DNA of 15,168 nucleotides from Cytophagales bacterium (GCA_014379925.1 JACMKY010000458.1:1-15168); one strand, 5' to 3'. Counted from the stretch's first letter, positions 5,948-13,566 are shown. Numbers and translations are program-made. The notes: a model not told the origin generated them from the sequence alone.

Positions 5948-6196
5948 TTGACCGCTGATTACGCTGATTAGATGATCCAGGCGTAGATGTTTCATGTTAA
6001 GGAGGTCACCGGACTACTGGTTAGATGATTAATAATGGACTGCTGATTCAGTTCAATTATTAATGAGAAAAAGAAATGAGGAAAAATGAACACGAGACAA
6101 GATCAAAATCATTCTTTGTCAACGGAATCAACCCAATCAGCGGTCTATCATTCAATCAGCGTAATCAGCGGTCAATTAGCGGTCAATCAGCAGTCC
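5945..6196. repeat. Nested inverted-repeat cluster between convergent genes
   Basis: Outer arms are a perfect 23-bp inverted pair at 5947-5969 and 6154-6176, built on GACCGCTGATTACGCTGATT. Inside is a second perfect pair, ATTAATAAT at 6028-6036 and ATTATTAAT at 6056-6064. GGACTGCTGATT at 6037-6048 has its exact inverse AATCAGCAGTCC at 6185-6196, inside the last codons of the minus-strand gene. Short GCTGATT units recur in tandem. An open frame at 6076-6327 inside this stretch is not credible. No classical terminator with a T run is seen, so this structure may end transcription from both sides. Confidence 0.65.
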
Positions 6197-7500
6197 ACGA
6201 ACGCGATTCCGTGCTCCGCCAATTCCGCCAGCACCGGCTCGTAGATTTCCGGGTACACCGGAATGACTACGCCCCGTTGCGGCAGATGGCCTTGCAGCAG
6301 CAACTTGGTGGCAATGCCCAGGGGTAAACCCACGGTTTTGGCCATGGCCGTCCGGGCCGACTCGCCTTCCACGGCCAGGGAGGAAGTCAGGAAATGGGTT
6401 TGGCCACCGCGTTCGTAAGTGAACTGGTGCTGCATGACGATCAGGTCCCGGTCTTCGGGTTGGAGCTGCCACTTCGGTTCCAGTACCCGTTGCAGCACCT
6501 GCGCGGGTGTGGCGCGCGTCAATCCAACCGGCGTATCTTTCTCCAGCCCCAGCCAAGCCACTTTCTCCAGGGCCGGGTCCTCCTTTCGAAGCCCCGTTCG
6601 CGCGGCTAGCTTCTCCACCAACGAACCCTTTCCCGGCAAAAAACGGGCCGTGAACTCCCCCAGGGTTTCGTGTTCCCCCATCTCCACCACGGTTGCGTCG
6701 TCGGTGAGGCCCAGTTGCACCAGCACGTTCCAGGCGGCGCAGTAGCCCGGTCGTCGGAGCGTACCGCGCAGCATCGTTCGCACGTCGGGCAGGCCGTAAA
6801 CGCCGCGGTATTCCAGCGAGTCGCGGTTCGGATACGCCTCGAAGGTGCCGTAGCCCGCAATCTGAACGGGTTCCGTACGGCCGAACAGGTCCGCGTAAGC
6901 GACTTCCCGCAACTGCCCCGCTTCCAGAAAGGTCGCCGTGCCCTGGCCGGCCAGCACCACGTTGCGCGGGTTCCAGGTGAACTTATATCCCCACGGATTC
7001 GCGTCCGAACCGGGCGCCATCAGCCCGCCGCAGAACGACTTGAACGCGGTGATCCGTCCCCCGCCGTTCCGGATCTGGTGGATACTCCGCATGGCCGACA
7101 GGTGATCGATGCCGGGATCGAGGCCCATTTCGTTGAGAAAAAGCAACCCTTTCGCCTTCGCCGCCGCGTCGAGGGCCCGCATTTGGGGCGACACGTACGA
7201 AGCCGTGAGCAGGTGTTTGCCGTGGGTCAGGCAATCGGTGGCCAGGAGCGGATGCAGCGGGGGCGGCAGCAGCGAAACCACCACGTCGGCGGCCCGAACG
7301 GCCGCTTGCCGCTGCGGTTCGTCTTGCACGTCCAGGGCCATCGCCCGCGCGGCCGGGTACGGTCGGGTCTTTTCCTGCGCCAGCAGGAGGGAAGCATCGG
7401 CCACCGTTAACGTCCAGCCGTGCTGGGGAGCCTGGGAACCGAGGTAATCGATCAGGACGGTGGCCGAGCGACCGGCTCCGATCACGAGAAGGTGATTCAC
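6187..7500 (-). CDS. Saccharopine dehydrogenase family protein (NAD(P)-dependent reductase)
   Basis: 437 residues if started at the GTG at 7498-7500, giving M/VNHLLVIGAGRSATVL, the start I expect for this family. The Rossmann glycine motif GAGRS lies at residues 8-12. Further family motifs are VVVSLLPPPLHPLLATDCLTHGKHLLTASYVSP (about 72-104) and NEMGLDPGIDHLSAM (about 123-137), the latter a hallmark of saccharopine reductase/LYS9-type enzymes. Such enzymes form or cleave saccharopine (lysine joined to glutamate) in the cytoplasm; in Bacteroidota a role in lysine breakdown is usually assumed. The frame extends upstream to ATG 7584, but those 28 codons (MIREAPFAWRSLGLL...) read through a CGCAAAGAA-type intergenic repeat and I exclude them. 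Its 3' end overlaps the nested inverted repeats. Divergent from cdd. Confidence 0.87.
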   Translation of the reverse strand: MNHLLVIGAGRSATVLIDYLGSQAPQHGWTLTVADASLLLAQEKTRPYPAARAMALDVQDEPQRQAAVRAADVVVSLLPPPLHPLLATDCLTHGKHLLTASYVSPQMRALDAAAKAKGLLFLNEMGLDPGIDHLSAMRSIHQIRNGGGRITAFKSFCGGLMAPGSDANPWGYKFTWNPRNVVLAGQGTATFLEAGQLREVAYADLFGRTEPVQIAGYGTFEAYPNRDSLEYRGVYGLPDVRTMLRGTLRRPGYCAAWNVLVQLGLTDDATVVEMGEHETLGEFTARFLPGKGSLVEKLAARTGLRKEDPALEKVAWLGLEKDTPVGLTRATPAQVLQRVLEPKWQLQPEDRDLIVMQHQFTYERGGQTHFLTSSLAVEGESARTAMAKTVGLPLGIATKLLLQGHLPQRGVVIPVYPEIYEPVLAELAEHGIAFVDC

Positions 7501-7530
7501 GGGGGAGGGAGTTTGGGTAAAATTCCGGCA

Positions 7531-7572
7531 AAGGTCGCAAAGAAGACCCAAAGAACGCCAAGCGAAGGGCGC
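7531..7572. repeat. Degenerate CGCAAAGAA-type tandem repeat
   Basis: GGTCGCAAAGAAGAC, CCAAAGAACG and CCAAGCGAAGG follow each other as diverged units of about 11 bp. Repeats of CGCAAAG units are, as I recall, a common intergenic feature in Bacteroidota. It lies between the divergent saccharopine dehydrogenase-family gene and cdd, and an in-frame upstream ATG of the former falls outside it. Confidence 0.4.
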
Positions 7573-7610
7573 TTCACGAATCATAACCCCCAGGCAATGC
7601 GTTCATCCCG

Positions 7611-7641
7611 TTGATTTCCCGCTGGTTTTGCGTTACCTTCG
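7611..7641 (+). promoter_or_regulatory. Candidate Bacteroidota promoter for cdd
   Basis: TTG at 7611-7613, 20 nt, then TACCTTCG at 7634-7641, one base from the TAnnTTTG box. It gives a leader of about 50 nt to the ATG at 7697. Confidence 0.5.
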
Positions 7642-7696
7642 CAGCCCTTTTACCGGGTAGGCGAGGGTGGTAACCGGAAACGAAAAGGACGGGGCA

Positions 7697-8185
7697 ATGA
7701 AACTACTGGATCTGAAAGTGTGCCTGGAAGTATACCCGGACGCGGCGGAGCTGCCCGGGGCTGACCGTACGTTGCTGCGGGAGGCCGAAACGGCTACCCA
7801 ACTGGCCTACGCCCCCTATTCGCACTTCCGGGTGGGAGCGGCCCTTCAACTCGCCGATGGAACGGTGGTCCGGGGCAGCAACCAGGAAAACGCGGCGTAT
7901 CCTTCCGGTTTGTGCGCCGAACGCACGGCCCTTTTCTGGACGGGAGCCAATCACCCCGGTCAACCGATCCTCCGTCTGGCCATCGCCGCCTGCTCGGCAC
8001 ACCAGCCCGGCCATTTTCTTGCCGCCGCGCCCTGCGGAGCCTGTCGGCAAGCCCTGCTCGAATACGAAAACCGCCAGGGTCAGCCCATCCGCGTGATCGT
8101 GCGGGGGGTAGGCCAGCACGCGCTGGTGTCGCCTTCCATCGCCAACCTGTTGCCCCTGCAATTCAACCTACCGGCAAGCAAATGA
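7697..8185 (+). CDS. cdd: Cytidine deaminase
   Basis: 162 residues from ATG 7697 (MKLLDLKVCLEVYP); the frame opens at GTG 7667, but the extra codons (VTGNEKDGA) look like leader with an A/G-rich stretch (AAAAGGACGGGG) that fits a ribosome binding site for ATG 7697. The enzyme hydrolyses cytidine and deoxycytidine to uridine and deoxyuridine in pyrimidine salvage, in the cytoplasm. Visible motifs: PYSHFRVGAAL (40-50), ribose-binding SNQENAAYP (61-69), catalytic CAE with zinc ligand C73 and proton-shuttle E75, and zinc ligands in APCGACRQALLEY (C113, C116). The N-terminal extension of about 25 residues over the 130-residue tetrameric form is familiar from Bacteroidota versions. It has its own likely promoter and stands divergent to the saccharopine dehydrogenase-family gene. 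Confidence 0.95.
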   Translation: MKLLDLKVCLEVYPDAAELPGADRTLLREAETATQLAYAPYSHFRVGAALQLADGTVVRGSNQENAAYPSGLCAERTALFWTGANHPGQPILRLAIAACSAHQPGHFLAAAPCGACRQALLEYENRQGQPIRVIVRGVGQHALVSPSIANLLPLQFNLPASK

Positions 8186-8324
8186 TCGGTGATTGGTCAA
8201 GTAATACGGCGTTGTTCTCGTCAGGGATTGCGAACGTGATTCGGTTGCGTAGTTTCAGTCAATAAGGAATAAAATCCACCAAGGATATGACGTAAGTATC
8301 TGATATATAAGTGTTTGTGAATAC

Positions 8325-8360
8325 GTTAATATATAATAATGAATAAATTTTTAAATTAAC
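8325..8360. other. AT-rich leader segment with weak inverted repeat upstream of the FAS1 gene
   Basis: The 8281-8380 stretch is strongly AT-rich in a GC-rich neighbourhood. GTTAAT (8325-8330) and ATTAAC (8355-8360) are inverse arms. It probably holds promoter or upstream activating DNA for the FAS1 gene at 8434, but I could not place convincing -33/-7 boxes. Confidence 0.3.
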
Positions 8361-8433
8361 AAATCTTTTTATTCTGGGTTGCGTAGGTACGGGCAGAGTT
8401 GAGTTTAACCCTGTTTCAACCCATCACAAAACC

Positions 8434-8997
8434 ATGAAAAAGTCAATACTAACGCTGTTTTCAGCGTGCGTGATCAGTATTTCCTTTGCCCAGGGCAAAA
8501 TGGACAAAACCGTCCAAGTGGGCGGCGCTGCGATGTATCCTTCTAAAAACATCATCGAGAACGCCCTCAATTCCAAAGACCACACCACGTTGGTGGCGGC
8601 CGTCAAAGCCGCTGGTCTGGTGGAGACCCTGCAAGGTGCCGGTCCTTTTACCGTTTTCGCGCCGACCAACGCGGCCTTCAACAAGCTTCCCGCCGGAACG
8701 GTTGATGACTTGGTAAAGCCGGAAAACAAAGCCACCCTGACCAAGATTCTAACCTACCATGTAGTCGCGGGTAAGCTGGATTCGAAGCAATTGGCCAAGC
8801 AAATCAAAGCCGGCGGTGGTACGGCCACGTTGAAAACCGTGGAAGGAGAAACCTTGAAAGCCTCGATGAAAGGCAGCAAACTGACGCTAACCGACGAAAA
8901 AGGCGGCACCTCCACGGTGACCATCAAAGACGTGTACCAAAGCAACGGTGTCATTCACGTCGTCGATACCGTCGTGATGCCGGGCATGCCAGGGTAA
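8434..8997 (+). CDS. Secreted fasciclin (FAS1) domain protein
   Basis: 187 residues. Signal peptide MKKSILTLFSACVISISFAQ (1-20), probably cut after FAQ, with no convincing lipobox, so the protein is exported. A single FAS1 domain spans about 37-184: start KNIIENALNSKDHTTLVAAVKAAGL, H1 box GPFTVFAPTNAAFNKLP (70-86), YHVVAGKL (108-115), and H2 box NGVIHVVDTVVMP (171-183). FAS1 domains mediate adhesion or extracellular matrix contacts. Small single-domain versions are common in Cytophagales genomes and of unknown exact role. The linker between signal peptide and domain (GKMDKTVQVGGAAMYPSK) matches the usual 'VGGAAMYPSKNI' pattern of this family. It is monocistronic: AT-rich upstream region and a very strong terminator 24 nt after the stop. 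Confidence 0.93.
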   Translation: MKKSILTLFSACVISISFAQGKMDKTVQVGGAAMYPSKNIIENALNSKDHTTLVAAVKAAGLVETLQGAGPFTVFAPTNAAFNKLPAGTVDDLVKPENKATLTKILTYHVVAGKLDSKQLAKQIKAGGGTATLKTVEGETLKASMKGSKLTLTDEKGGTSTVTIKDVYQSNGVIHVVDTVVMPGMPG

Positions 8998-9020
8998 TCA
9001 GCAGTGAATGCGTAAAGAAT

Positions 9021-9062
9021 AAAAGGACGGCGTGCTTTCTGGCATCGCCGTCCTTTTTTTAT
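9021..9062 (+). terminator. Rho-independent terminator after the FAS1 gene
   Basis: Perfect 12-bp stem AAAAGGACGGCG (9021-9032) and CGCCGTCCTTTT (9046-9057), 13-nt loop, followed by continuous T to 9060. The A-rich 5' side means it could also stop transcripts from the other strand. Confidence 0.92.
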
Positions 9063-9518
9063 TCGTTTCGCATCGCTTATGATGAATGAAATCAGTACGT
9101 CGTCGGATGAAATCGGACGGTCGGGTAGGAAATGGAGGGAGCAGTGTTGAGCAGTGGTGCGTTTGCGGCGGGGCACCCGCGGACCGGGGCGGAACCGACC
9201 CTGCCGGGCCGCCTGAACAAGCAGTTAAAAGCAAGGAAACCCGGTAAGTGCTTCACCCAACGACGCGTTCGCTTCCGGAGCAACGGCCGTTGCACCCAGC
9301 TAAAATACGTCAAAAAATTATTACGTTTTTTCTTGTGATTATGAAAGATGATCCCCTTAACTTTGACCCATTGAAATAGAAGCATACTTTAGAGACGACC
9401 TCATTCCATCTCCAATCGCCTTGAATCCGCGCGGCTCGCGCACCCCCTGAAAAGCCCCTTACCCACCGCCTTCCGCAAGTGGTGACTGCCGGACTTCCTT
9501 GGATTCATCAACCCCACT
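9063..9518. other. Intergenic region without a supported gene
   Basis: Short frames exist on both strands (for example 9132-9338 plus), but none resembles a known protein and they are poorly composed. A weak A6/T6 hairpin lies at 9312-9331. The only useful signal is the promoter at 9362-9392. Confidence 0.5.
9362..9392 (+). promoter_or_regulatory. Candidate Bacteroidota promoter
   Basis: TTTG at 9362-9365, 19 nt, TACTTTAG at 9385-9392. The -33 box is perfect and the -7 box has one mismatch. Spacing and -7 octamer equal those of the candidate at 5347-5377. It would drive the secreted protein at 9519 with a leader of about 120 nt. Confidence 0.5.
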
Positions 9519-9974
9519 ATGCTTTTCTTTCCAATGCAAAAGATGCCGATTCTGTTGGGGTTGCTGCTGGTGATACCCCTGGGCGCTTTTCAATCCCTCG
9601 ATCAATCGGTCCCCCCGACCCCCCGCCCGCGGAGGAACTTCGATCCCAACCTGCTGACCGGTAAGACCTGGAAGGTAGCCCAACTCTACCTCGACCGCGT
9701 TCGGGTGCTGGACCCGGCCGTTTACGCCCTGCGCTTTACCTTCGCCAGCAACGGCACCCTCATTACCACCGACGGGGTGGCCAGCGAGGTCAAGTCGTGG
9801 CAGTCCAATACTGGGCAAGACCAGATCCTGATCGGCAACCCCGGCACCGGGGCCACGGAAGCCACGTATCAAGTCGTTTTGCTGGAAGCGCGCCGGCTCA
9901 CCTACCGGGTTTACCAGATCGACGGCAACAGCGGGCAATCCATGCTGCTGGAGTTTTGGTTGGTTCCGAATTGA
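9519..9974 (+). CDS. Secreted protein of unknown function, beta-rich (lipocalin-like?)
   Basis: 151 residues from ATG 9519; ATG 9534 or 9543 are possible shorter starts, all before the hydrophobic segment. A signal peptide runs to about LGAFQS (residues 10-26), without a lipobox cysteine. The mature part begins with a proline/arginine-rich linker (VPPTPRPRRNFDP). It then reads as strands with turns: LLTGKTWKVAQLYLDR, YALRFTFASNGTLITTDG, SWQSNTGQDQILIGNPG, TYQVVLLEARRLTYRVYQ, SMLLEFWLVPN. 'LTGKTWKV... RFTFASNGTL... W' is the pattern of lipocalin-like/DUF-type extracytoplasmic proteins of Bacteroidota, in which the first strand starts with a conserved W. I do not recognise a named family. It has its own promoter candidate and lies before a lipoprotein gene. 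Confidence 0.7.
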   Translation: MLFFPMQKMPILLGLLLVIPLGAFQSLDQSVPPTPRPRRNFDPNLLTGKTWKVAQLYLDRVRVLDPAVYALRFTFASNGTLITTDGVASEVKSWQSNTGQDQILIGNPGTGATEATYQVVLLEARRLTYRVYQIDGNSGQSMLLEFWLVPN

Positions 9975-10095
9975 CGCAGCAGTACTGAAAAAAGGCGGCG
10001 AAACCAAAAACAAACGGTCAACCGCCCGGGTTTTCCGTTGCACAACCCGTCGGGCCGTTCCCCCCGCCGAAAATCCCTTCTAAATCCCCGCAGTC

Positions 10096-10506
10096 GTGAA
10101 AATTTTGTGGAAGAAAATCAAGCGGAGCCTGACCGGCGGCGCTTGTCTGATGACTATTTCCTTCGTTCTGTCGTTGACCGCCTGCGCGGACCGTACCAAT
10201 CGGGCGGAAGACGGACAAGGAGCGGGCACGCAGGGCGACCAGGGCACCCACCCCGCCCAGGGACCCTACACCGGGGCCGGCCAGGGCACGGCGGGGGGAG
10301 CCGATACCCTCGGGGACAACCCGCCCTCGGGTAACGTTGACGTCAACCCGACCACCGATCCCGGCAACCGGGCGCAGCAAGCCGATACCCTCGATGCCTA
10401 CCGGGCAACCGGCCCCGACAGTGCAAACGCCGTCAACAAAGCCAACAAGCGCCAGCGGACCCGGGAGGCCCGACAAGGCTCCGATTCAACCGGGCGCAAA
10501 CAGTAA
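10096..10506 (+). CDS. Low-complexity lipoprotein, function unknown
   Basis: 136 residues from GTG 10096 (KILWKKIKRSLTGG), which gives a well-formed signal: basic N terminus, hydrophobic core LMTISFVLSL, and lipobox LTAC with C30 as the probable lipidated cysteine. The mature part is glycine-, glutamine-, threonine- and asparagine-rich and without visible fold (GQGAGTQGDQGTHPAQG..., ADTLGD and ADTLDAY as a small internal echo) and ends in a basic tail (NKANKRQRTREARQ). It is probably an extended, surface or periplasmic tether. High GC and low complexity mean that other frames stay open too, but the lipobox signal supports this frame. Unrecognised family. Confidence 0.6.
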   Translation: MKILWKKIKRSLTGGACLMTISFVLSLTACADRTNRAEDGQGAGTQGDQGTHPAQGPYTGAGQGTAGGADTLGDNPPSGNVDVNPTTDPGNRAQQADTLDAYRATGPDSANAVNKANKRQRTREARQGSDSTGRKQ

Positions 10507-10582
10507 GAACGCACCGTTCGGTTGGAGAGTGCTCTTCTGGCGAGCCCGGCACTGGAATACGGCGGAAGCAGCGAGCGAAGGG

Positions 10583-10613
10583 TTGCGAAACTCCGCCGGA
10601 GCGGGTATCTTCC
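10583..10613 (+). promoter_or_regulatory. Candidate promoter for the UBP zinc-finger gene, overlapping a hairpin
   Basis: TTG 10583-10585, 20 nt, TATCTTCC 10606-10613, about 18 nt before the ATG. The -33 TTG falls in a hairpin whose arms are GGCGGA (10561-10566) and TCCGCC (10592-10597), so the site might be structured or regulated. Confidence 0.35.
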
Positions 10614-10631
10614 GAGAAAAAAACCGCCGCC

Positions 10632-10904
10632 ATGCGCCGTCCCGACGAACCCTGCTCCCATTTAACGAGCCTGAAAATCATTCATTCCGACCACTACCAG
10701 TGCGACCAGTGCGTGGCCCTGGGCGACCACTGGCTGCACCTGCGCGTCTGCCAGACCTGCGGAGAAGTGAACTGCTGCGACAGTTCCAAAAATAAGCACG
10801 CCACCCGTCATTTCCACGAAAGCAGCCACCCCGCGGTCATCTCCGCCGAACCGGGCGAACGCTGGGCTTGGTGCTACCAGGACGAATCGTTCAAGGAGTA
10901 TTGA
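10632..10904 (+). CDS. Small UBP-type zinc-finger protein
   Basis: 90 residues, essentially one ZnF-UBP domain. Likely zinc ligands are C8, H10 (CxH), C24 and C27 (QCDQC), C40 and C43 (CQTCG), C48 or C49, H56, H60 and H66; the spacing matches the family. The C-terminal part HPAVISAEPGERWAWCYQDE is the usual end of the domain, including the W-x-W-C-Y segment that in eukaryotic proteins lies near the ubiquitin C-terminal glycine pocket. In bacteria, free-standing UBP fingers are of unknown role; ubiquitin is not expected here. Cytoplasmic, no signal peptide. ATG 10632 is chosen because the first zinc ligand lies eight residues in. It is convergent with the two-component operon, 60 bp apart. Confidence 0.9.
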   Translation: MRRPDEPCSHLTSLKIIHSDHYQCDQCVALGDHWLHLRVCQTCGEVNCCDSSKNKHATRHFHESSHPAVISAEPGERWAWCYQDESFKEY

Positions 10905-10964
10905 CCCGACAACTGGCAACCAACCAACGCGACATCGCTCCAGTAAACCCCGGTGATGGGGTGG

Positions 10965-11720
10965 CTACACCCACCCGAACCGCTCCATCAGCCGCTCTTT
11001 CTGCTGGCGGGCAACGGGAATACTCACGCCGTTGGTCAGCAGCAGGTAGGTCCCCTCGCCTTTGACCAATTTCTGAATGTGGTCCAGATTGACCATGTAC
11101 TGCCGGTGCACCCGCACGAAGTCCCGTAATTCGAGTACTTCCTGCACGTCGCCGAGGGTTTTGGACACCACATACACCTCGTCGTTTTCGAGGTGGAACC
11201 GGGTATAGTTGCTATCCGCTTTGCAGTAGACAATTTTTTTTGTGTCGACAAACACCATTCCGCTGGCGTGGGGCAGGGCAATGCGTCCGTGGCTGACTTG
11301 TCCTTTCACACCCGATCCGGCGGGATAATACTGTCGCATCAGTTCCAACTGCTGCGGGTTGATGCGGGCCGTGTTTTCGGCCCGGCGAACGGCCGCGATC
11401 AGATCAACGGTGTCGATCGGTTTGAGCAGGTAATCCAGCGCGCTGAACCGAAAGGCCCGCACGGCGTATTGGTCGTAGGCCGTCACGAAGACGAGGTGGA
11501 AGTTGATTTCACCCACGCGCTCCAGCAATTGAAAGCCGTTCATGACGGGCATCTCGATGTCGAGAAACACCAGTGCCGGCCGCCGCGTCTGGATGGCCCG
11601 CAGCCCTTCCGTACTGTCCGTAAACTGCCCGGCCAGTTCGATCTGCGGGCAGTGCCGGTTGAGTTGCAACGCCAGGAGTCGGACGTTGTCGGGTTCGTCG
11701 TCAATGAGGAGCGCTTTCAT
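10965..11720 (-). CDS. LytTR-family response regulator
   Basis: 251 residues. Receiver domain 1-120: acidic pocket D7/D8, phosphoacceptor D54 in VFLDIEMPVMNG, T80 in FVTAYDQYAVRAF and K100 in DYLLKPID. A LytTR DNA-binding domain fills about 150-251: GRIALPHASGMVFVDTKKIVYCKADSNYTRFHL, YVVSKTLGDVQEVLE, FVRVHRQYMVNLDHIQKLVKGEGTYLLLTNG, VARQQKERLMERF. It should bind DNA as a dimer after phosphorylation by the adjoining kinase. Its ATG overlaps the kinase stop as ATGA (11717-11720), so the two are translationally coupled. Targets cannot be read from the sequence. This is a textbook AgrA/LytR-type pair of the Bacteroidota. Confidence 0.95.
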   Translation of the reverse strand: MKALLIDDEPDNVRLLALQLNRHCPQIELAGQFTDSTEGLRAIQTRRPALVFLDIEMPVMNGFQLLERVGEINFHLVFVTAYDQYAVRAFRFSALDYLLKPIDTVDLIAAVRRAENTARINPQQLELMRQYYPAGSGVKGQVSHGRIALPHASGMVFVDTKKIVYCKADSNYTRFHLENDEVYVVSKTLGDVQEVLELRDFVRVHRQYMVNLDHIQKLVKGEGTYLLLTNGVSIPVARQQKERLMERFGWV

Positions 11721-13489
11721 ACGGGGATTTTCAAAACGACTTCCGTGCCGGCGGGTTGGCCATCGGGAGCCACCAGGTCGTGAATTGTCACCCGCGCGTG
11801 CGTGTCGTAGAGGTGATTGATCATCCGGATGCGGTCGGCCGTGACTTGCATCCCGAACGACTTATGGGTATCGGCGGACTTGCTTTTCAACGCGGCTGCC
11901 CGCGCCCGGCCAATGCCGTCGTCGGTGATGGTGATGCAAAGCCCGTCCTCTTCCGGTTGTCGCACGACCACCGTTACGGTGCCGCCTTCGGGCTTGTGCA
12001 TCAGCCCGTGCCAGATCGCGTTTTCGACGAAAGGTTGCAGCAGCAAAGGTGGGATGCGGAGGTACTGCTGGTCAATGCCGGGCGATGCGTCGATCTCAAA
12101 CCGGACTTTTTGCTTAAACCGCATGGCTTCCAGCTCAATGTAAAGCCGGAGCGCTTCGAGTTCGTTGCGCAGCGGGACCAAGTCCGAGCGGGAGTTGTCG
12201 AGCACCAGCCGAATCAGCCGGGCGAACTTGGTGAGGTATTCCGATGCCCGGTCGGCGTCGTTCTGAAGCGTGTAGAGCTTAATGGAATTGAGGCAGTTGA
12301 AGATGAAATGCGGGTTCATCTGCGCCCGCAGCGCCGTCATTTCCGTGTCGGCGAGTTTCTGTTCAAATTCGGATTCGAGTTGTTGAATCCGCTGCGCTTC
12401 GAGGAGTTGGCTCTGTTCCTGAACTTCCCGGGTGCGTTGCGCCAGTTGCTGCTCCAGTTCGACGGTATGGGTCCGTTGCAGACGCTGGTTTTCCTCCAAT
12501 TGGTCGATGAGTTGCTGCTGGACGTGGAGTTTTTCTACCTTATTCAAATAGCTACGTCGTCCTAAGGCCAGCGAAAAACACAGAATTTCGAGTAATTGAC
12601 TTACGACTAAGTAAAACAGCGGCATTCGATTTAACTGATCAGTCGTTTCGGGGCCGATGTAATTCAGGAAAGTCGCCGTGATAGCCCCGCTCACCAATAG
12701 TATTGAGCCTGCCAGCGCATATCGCTTAAGCGGATGCCTGTTACGCAGCATGCTGACCATGAGGAATAGAAGGCCGACGTAGTTAAGAAAGTTAATGGCT
12801 ATATAGACGTAAGTAGAATTCCAGATGAACAACTCGGCCAGTAAAACCAGCACGGATAAGGCAGCGAATCTGACAAAGTAACGCGTCCAGCGTTCTAAAC
12901 GGGGATGTTGTTGAGACACTTCAAGAAGATAGCCTATAAAACGGACGTATGACACCATCATGCCATAACCCAGTAGCAGCATATAAGCAAAGAAAACAGG
13001 CAGATCGGGTGGCCCTGAAACACCATTGAACCATACACTGGTTGACTGCCACAGCCAGATTGCGGTTGTCATTAGATATAGCGCGTACCAGCCATACGGT
13101 GCGTTACGATTGAGCAGATACTGCGCGAACGTAAACAGACTCATAAACAGCACAGCCCCCAATGCAGCACTAAAAAAAATCAAAACTGGCATCGTAGCCT
13201 GGGTGCGTTTAGGCATCTGTATCCGTTGTCGTTTTGGATGATTTGGTTGGCTCTGACTGACGCGGAATGGAGACGTTCCCGCTCGAATCTGACGCTGCGG
13301 TTGGTACGTTCCGGACGGATTCAAAAATACCCACGTGTAGGGTTGCAAATCAACTGGCCCGAAAGGAGTCAAGTCTGACGGCACAATGCGCAACGTTGGG
13401 CCGGTGTGTTGGCCCGCTGGCGTGAGCGTTGCTTGTCCCCACGCCAGCAGGCCAATCAGCCACCACCCAAAAAACAGACCCCAGCGCAT
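11717..13489 (-). CDS. 7TM LytS-type sensor histidine kinase
   Basis: 590 residues. Signal peptide MRWGLFFGWWLIGLLAWGQA (1-20), then only about 75 extracytoplasmic residues. Seven hydrophobic helices follow, at about 101-125, 134-150, 163-186, 204-223, 226-248, 257-278 and 288-309, the arrangement of 7TMR-DISM receptors. A glutamine-rich coiled coil spans 315-388. The His_kinase part begins with ALRAQMNPHFIFNCLNSI; H394 is the probable phosphorylation site. The ATPase has N box QPFVENAIWHG (N490), G1 box DDGIG (523-527) and SFGMQVTADRI. The kinase would phosphorylate the LytTR regulator encoded 4 bp into its stop. The extracytoplasmic part is shorter than the DISMED2 domains usual in such receptors. 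Base composition changes inside the gene: the membrane part is AT-richer than the rest. A possible -7 box (TACCTTTC on the minus strand) is at 13506-13513. Confidence 0.92.
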   Translation of the reverse strand: MRWGLFFGWWLIGLLAWGQATLTPAGQHTGPTLRIVPSDLTPFGPVDLQPYTWVFLNPSGTYQPQRQIRAGTSPFRVSQSQPNHPKRQRIQMPKRTQATMPVLIFFSAALGAVLFMSLFTFAQYLLNRNAPYGWYALYLMTTAIWLWQSTSVWFNGVSGPPDLPVFFAYMLLLGYGMMVSYVRFIGYLLEVSQQHPRLERWTRYFVRFAALSVLVLLAELFIWNSTYVYIAINFLNYVGLLFLMVSMLRNRHPLKRYALAGSILLVSGAITATFLNYIGPETTDQLNRMPLFYLVVSQLLEILCFSLALGRRSYLNKVEKLHVQQQLIDQLEENQRLQRTHTVELEQQLAQRTREVQEQSQLLEAQRIQQLESEFEQKLADTEMTALRAQMNPHFIFNCLNSIKLYTLQNDADRASEYLTKFARLIRLVLDNSRSDLVPLRNELEALRLYIELEAMRFKQKVRFEIDASPGIDQQYLRIPPLLLQPFVENAIWHGLMHKPEGGTVTVVVRQPEEDGLCITITDDGIGRARAAALKSKSADTHKSFGMQVTADRIRMINHLYDTHARVTIHDLVAPDGQPAGTEVVLKIPV

Positions 13490-13566
13490 GCGTTCGGTAT
13501 TTTTTGAAAGGTAATCACAATAAGCGGGTTTGTGCTCCGGCCGCCGGGTGAGTGGTCCATCTTTTG

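Noticed and set aside
6076..6327. 83-codon plus-strand frame
   Set aside because: It translates the inverted-repeat cluster and then the antisense of the saccharopine dehydrogenase-family gene; no protein character.
10561..10597. Seventh copy of the double-hairpin repeat (contains GCAGC and GCGAAGG words)
   Set aside because: Word order and stems differ; it forms one hairpin with GGCGGA/TCCGCC arms rather than the two-stem plan. Kept only as a hairpin overlapping a promoter.
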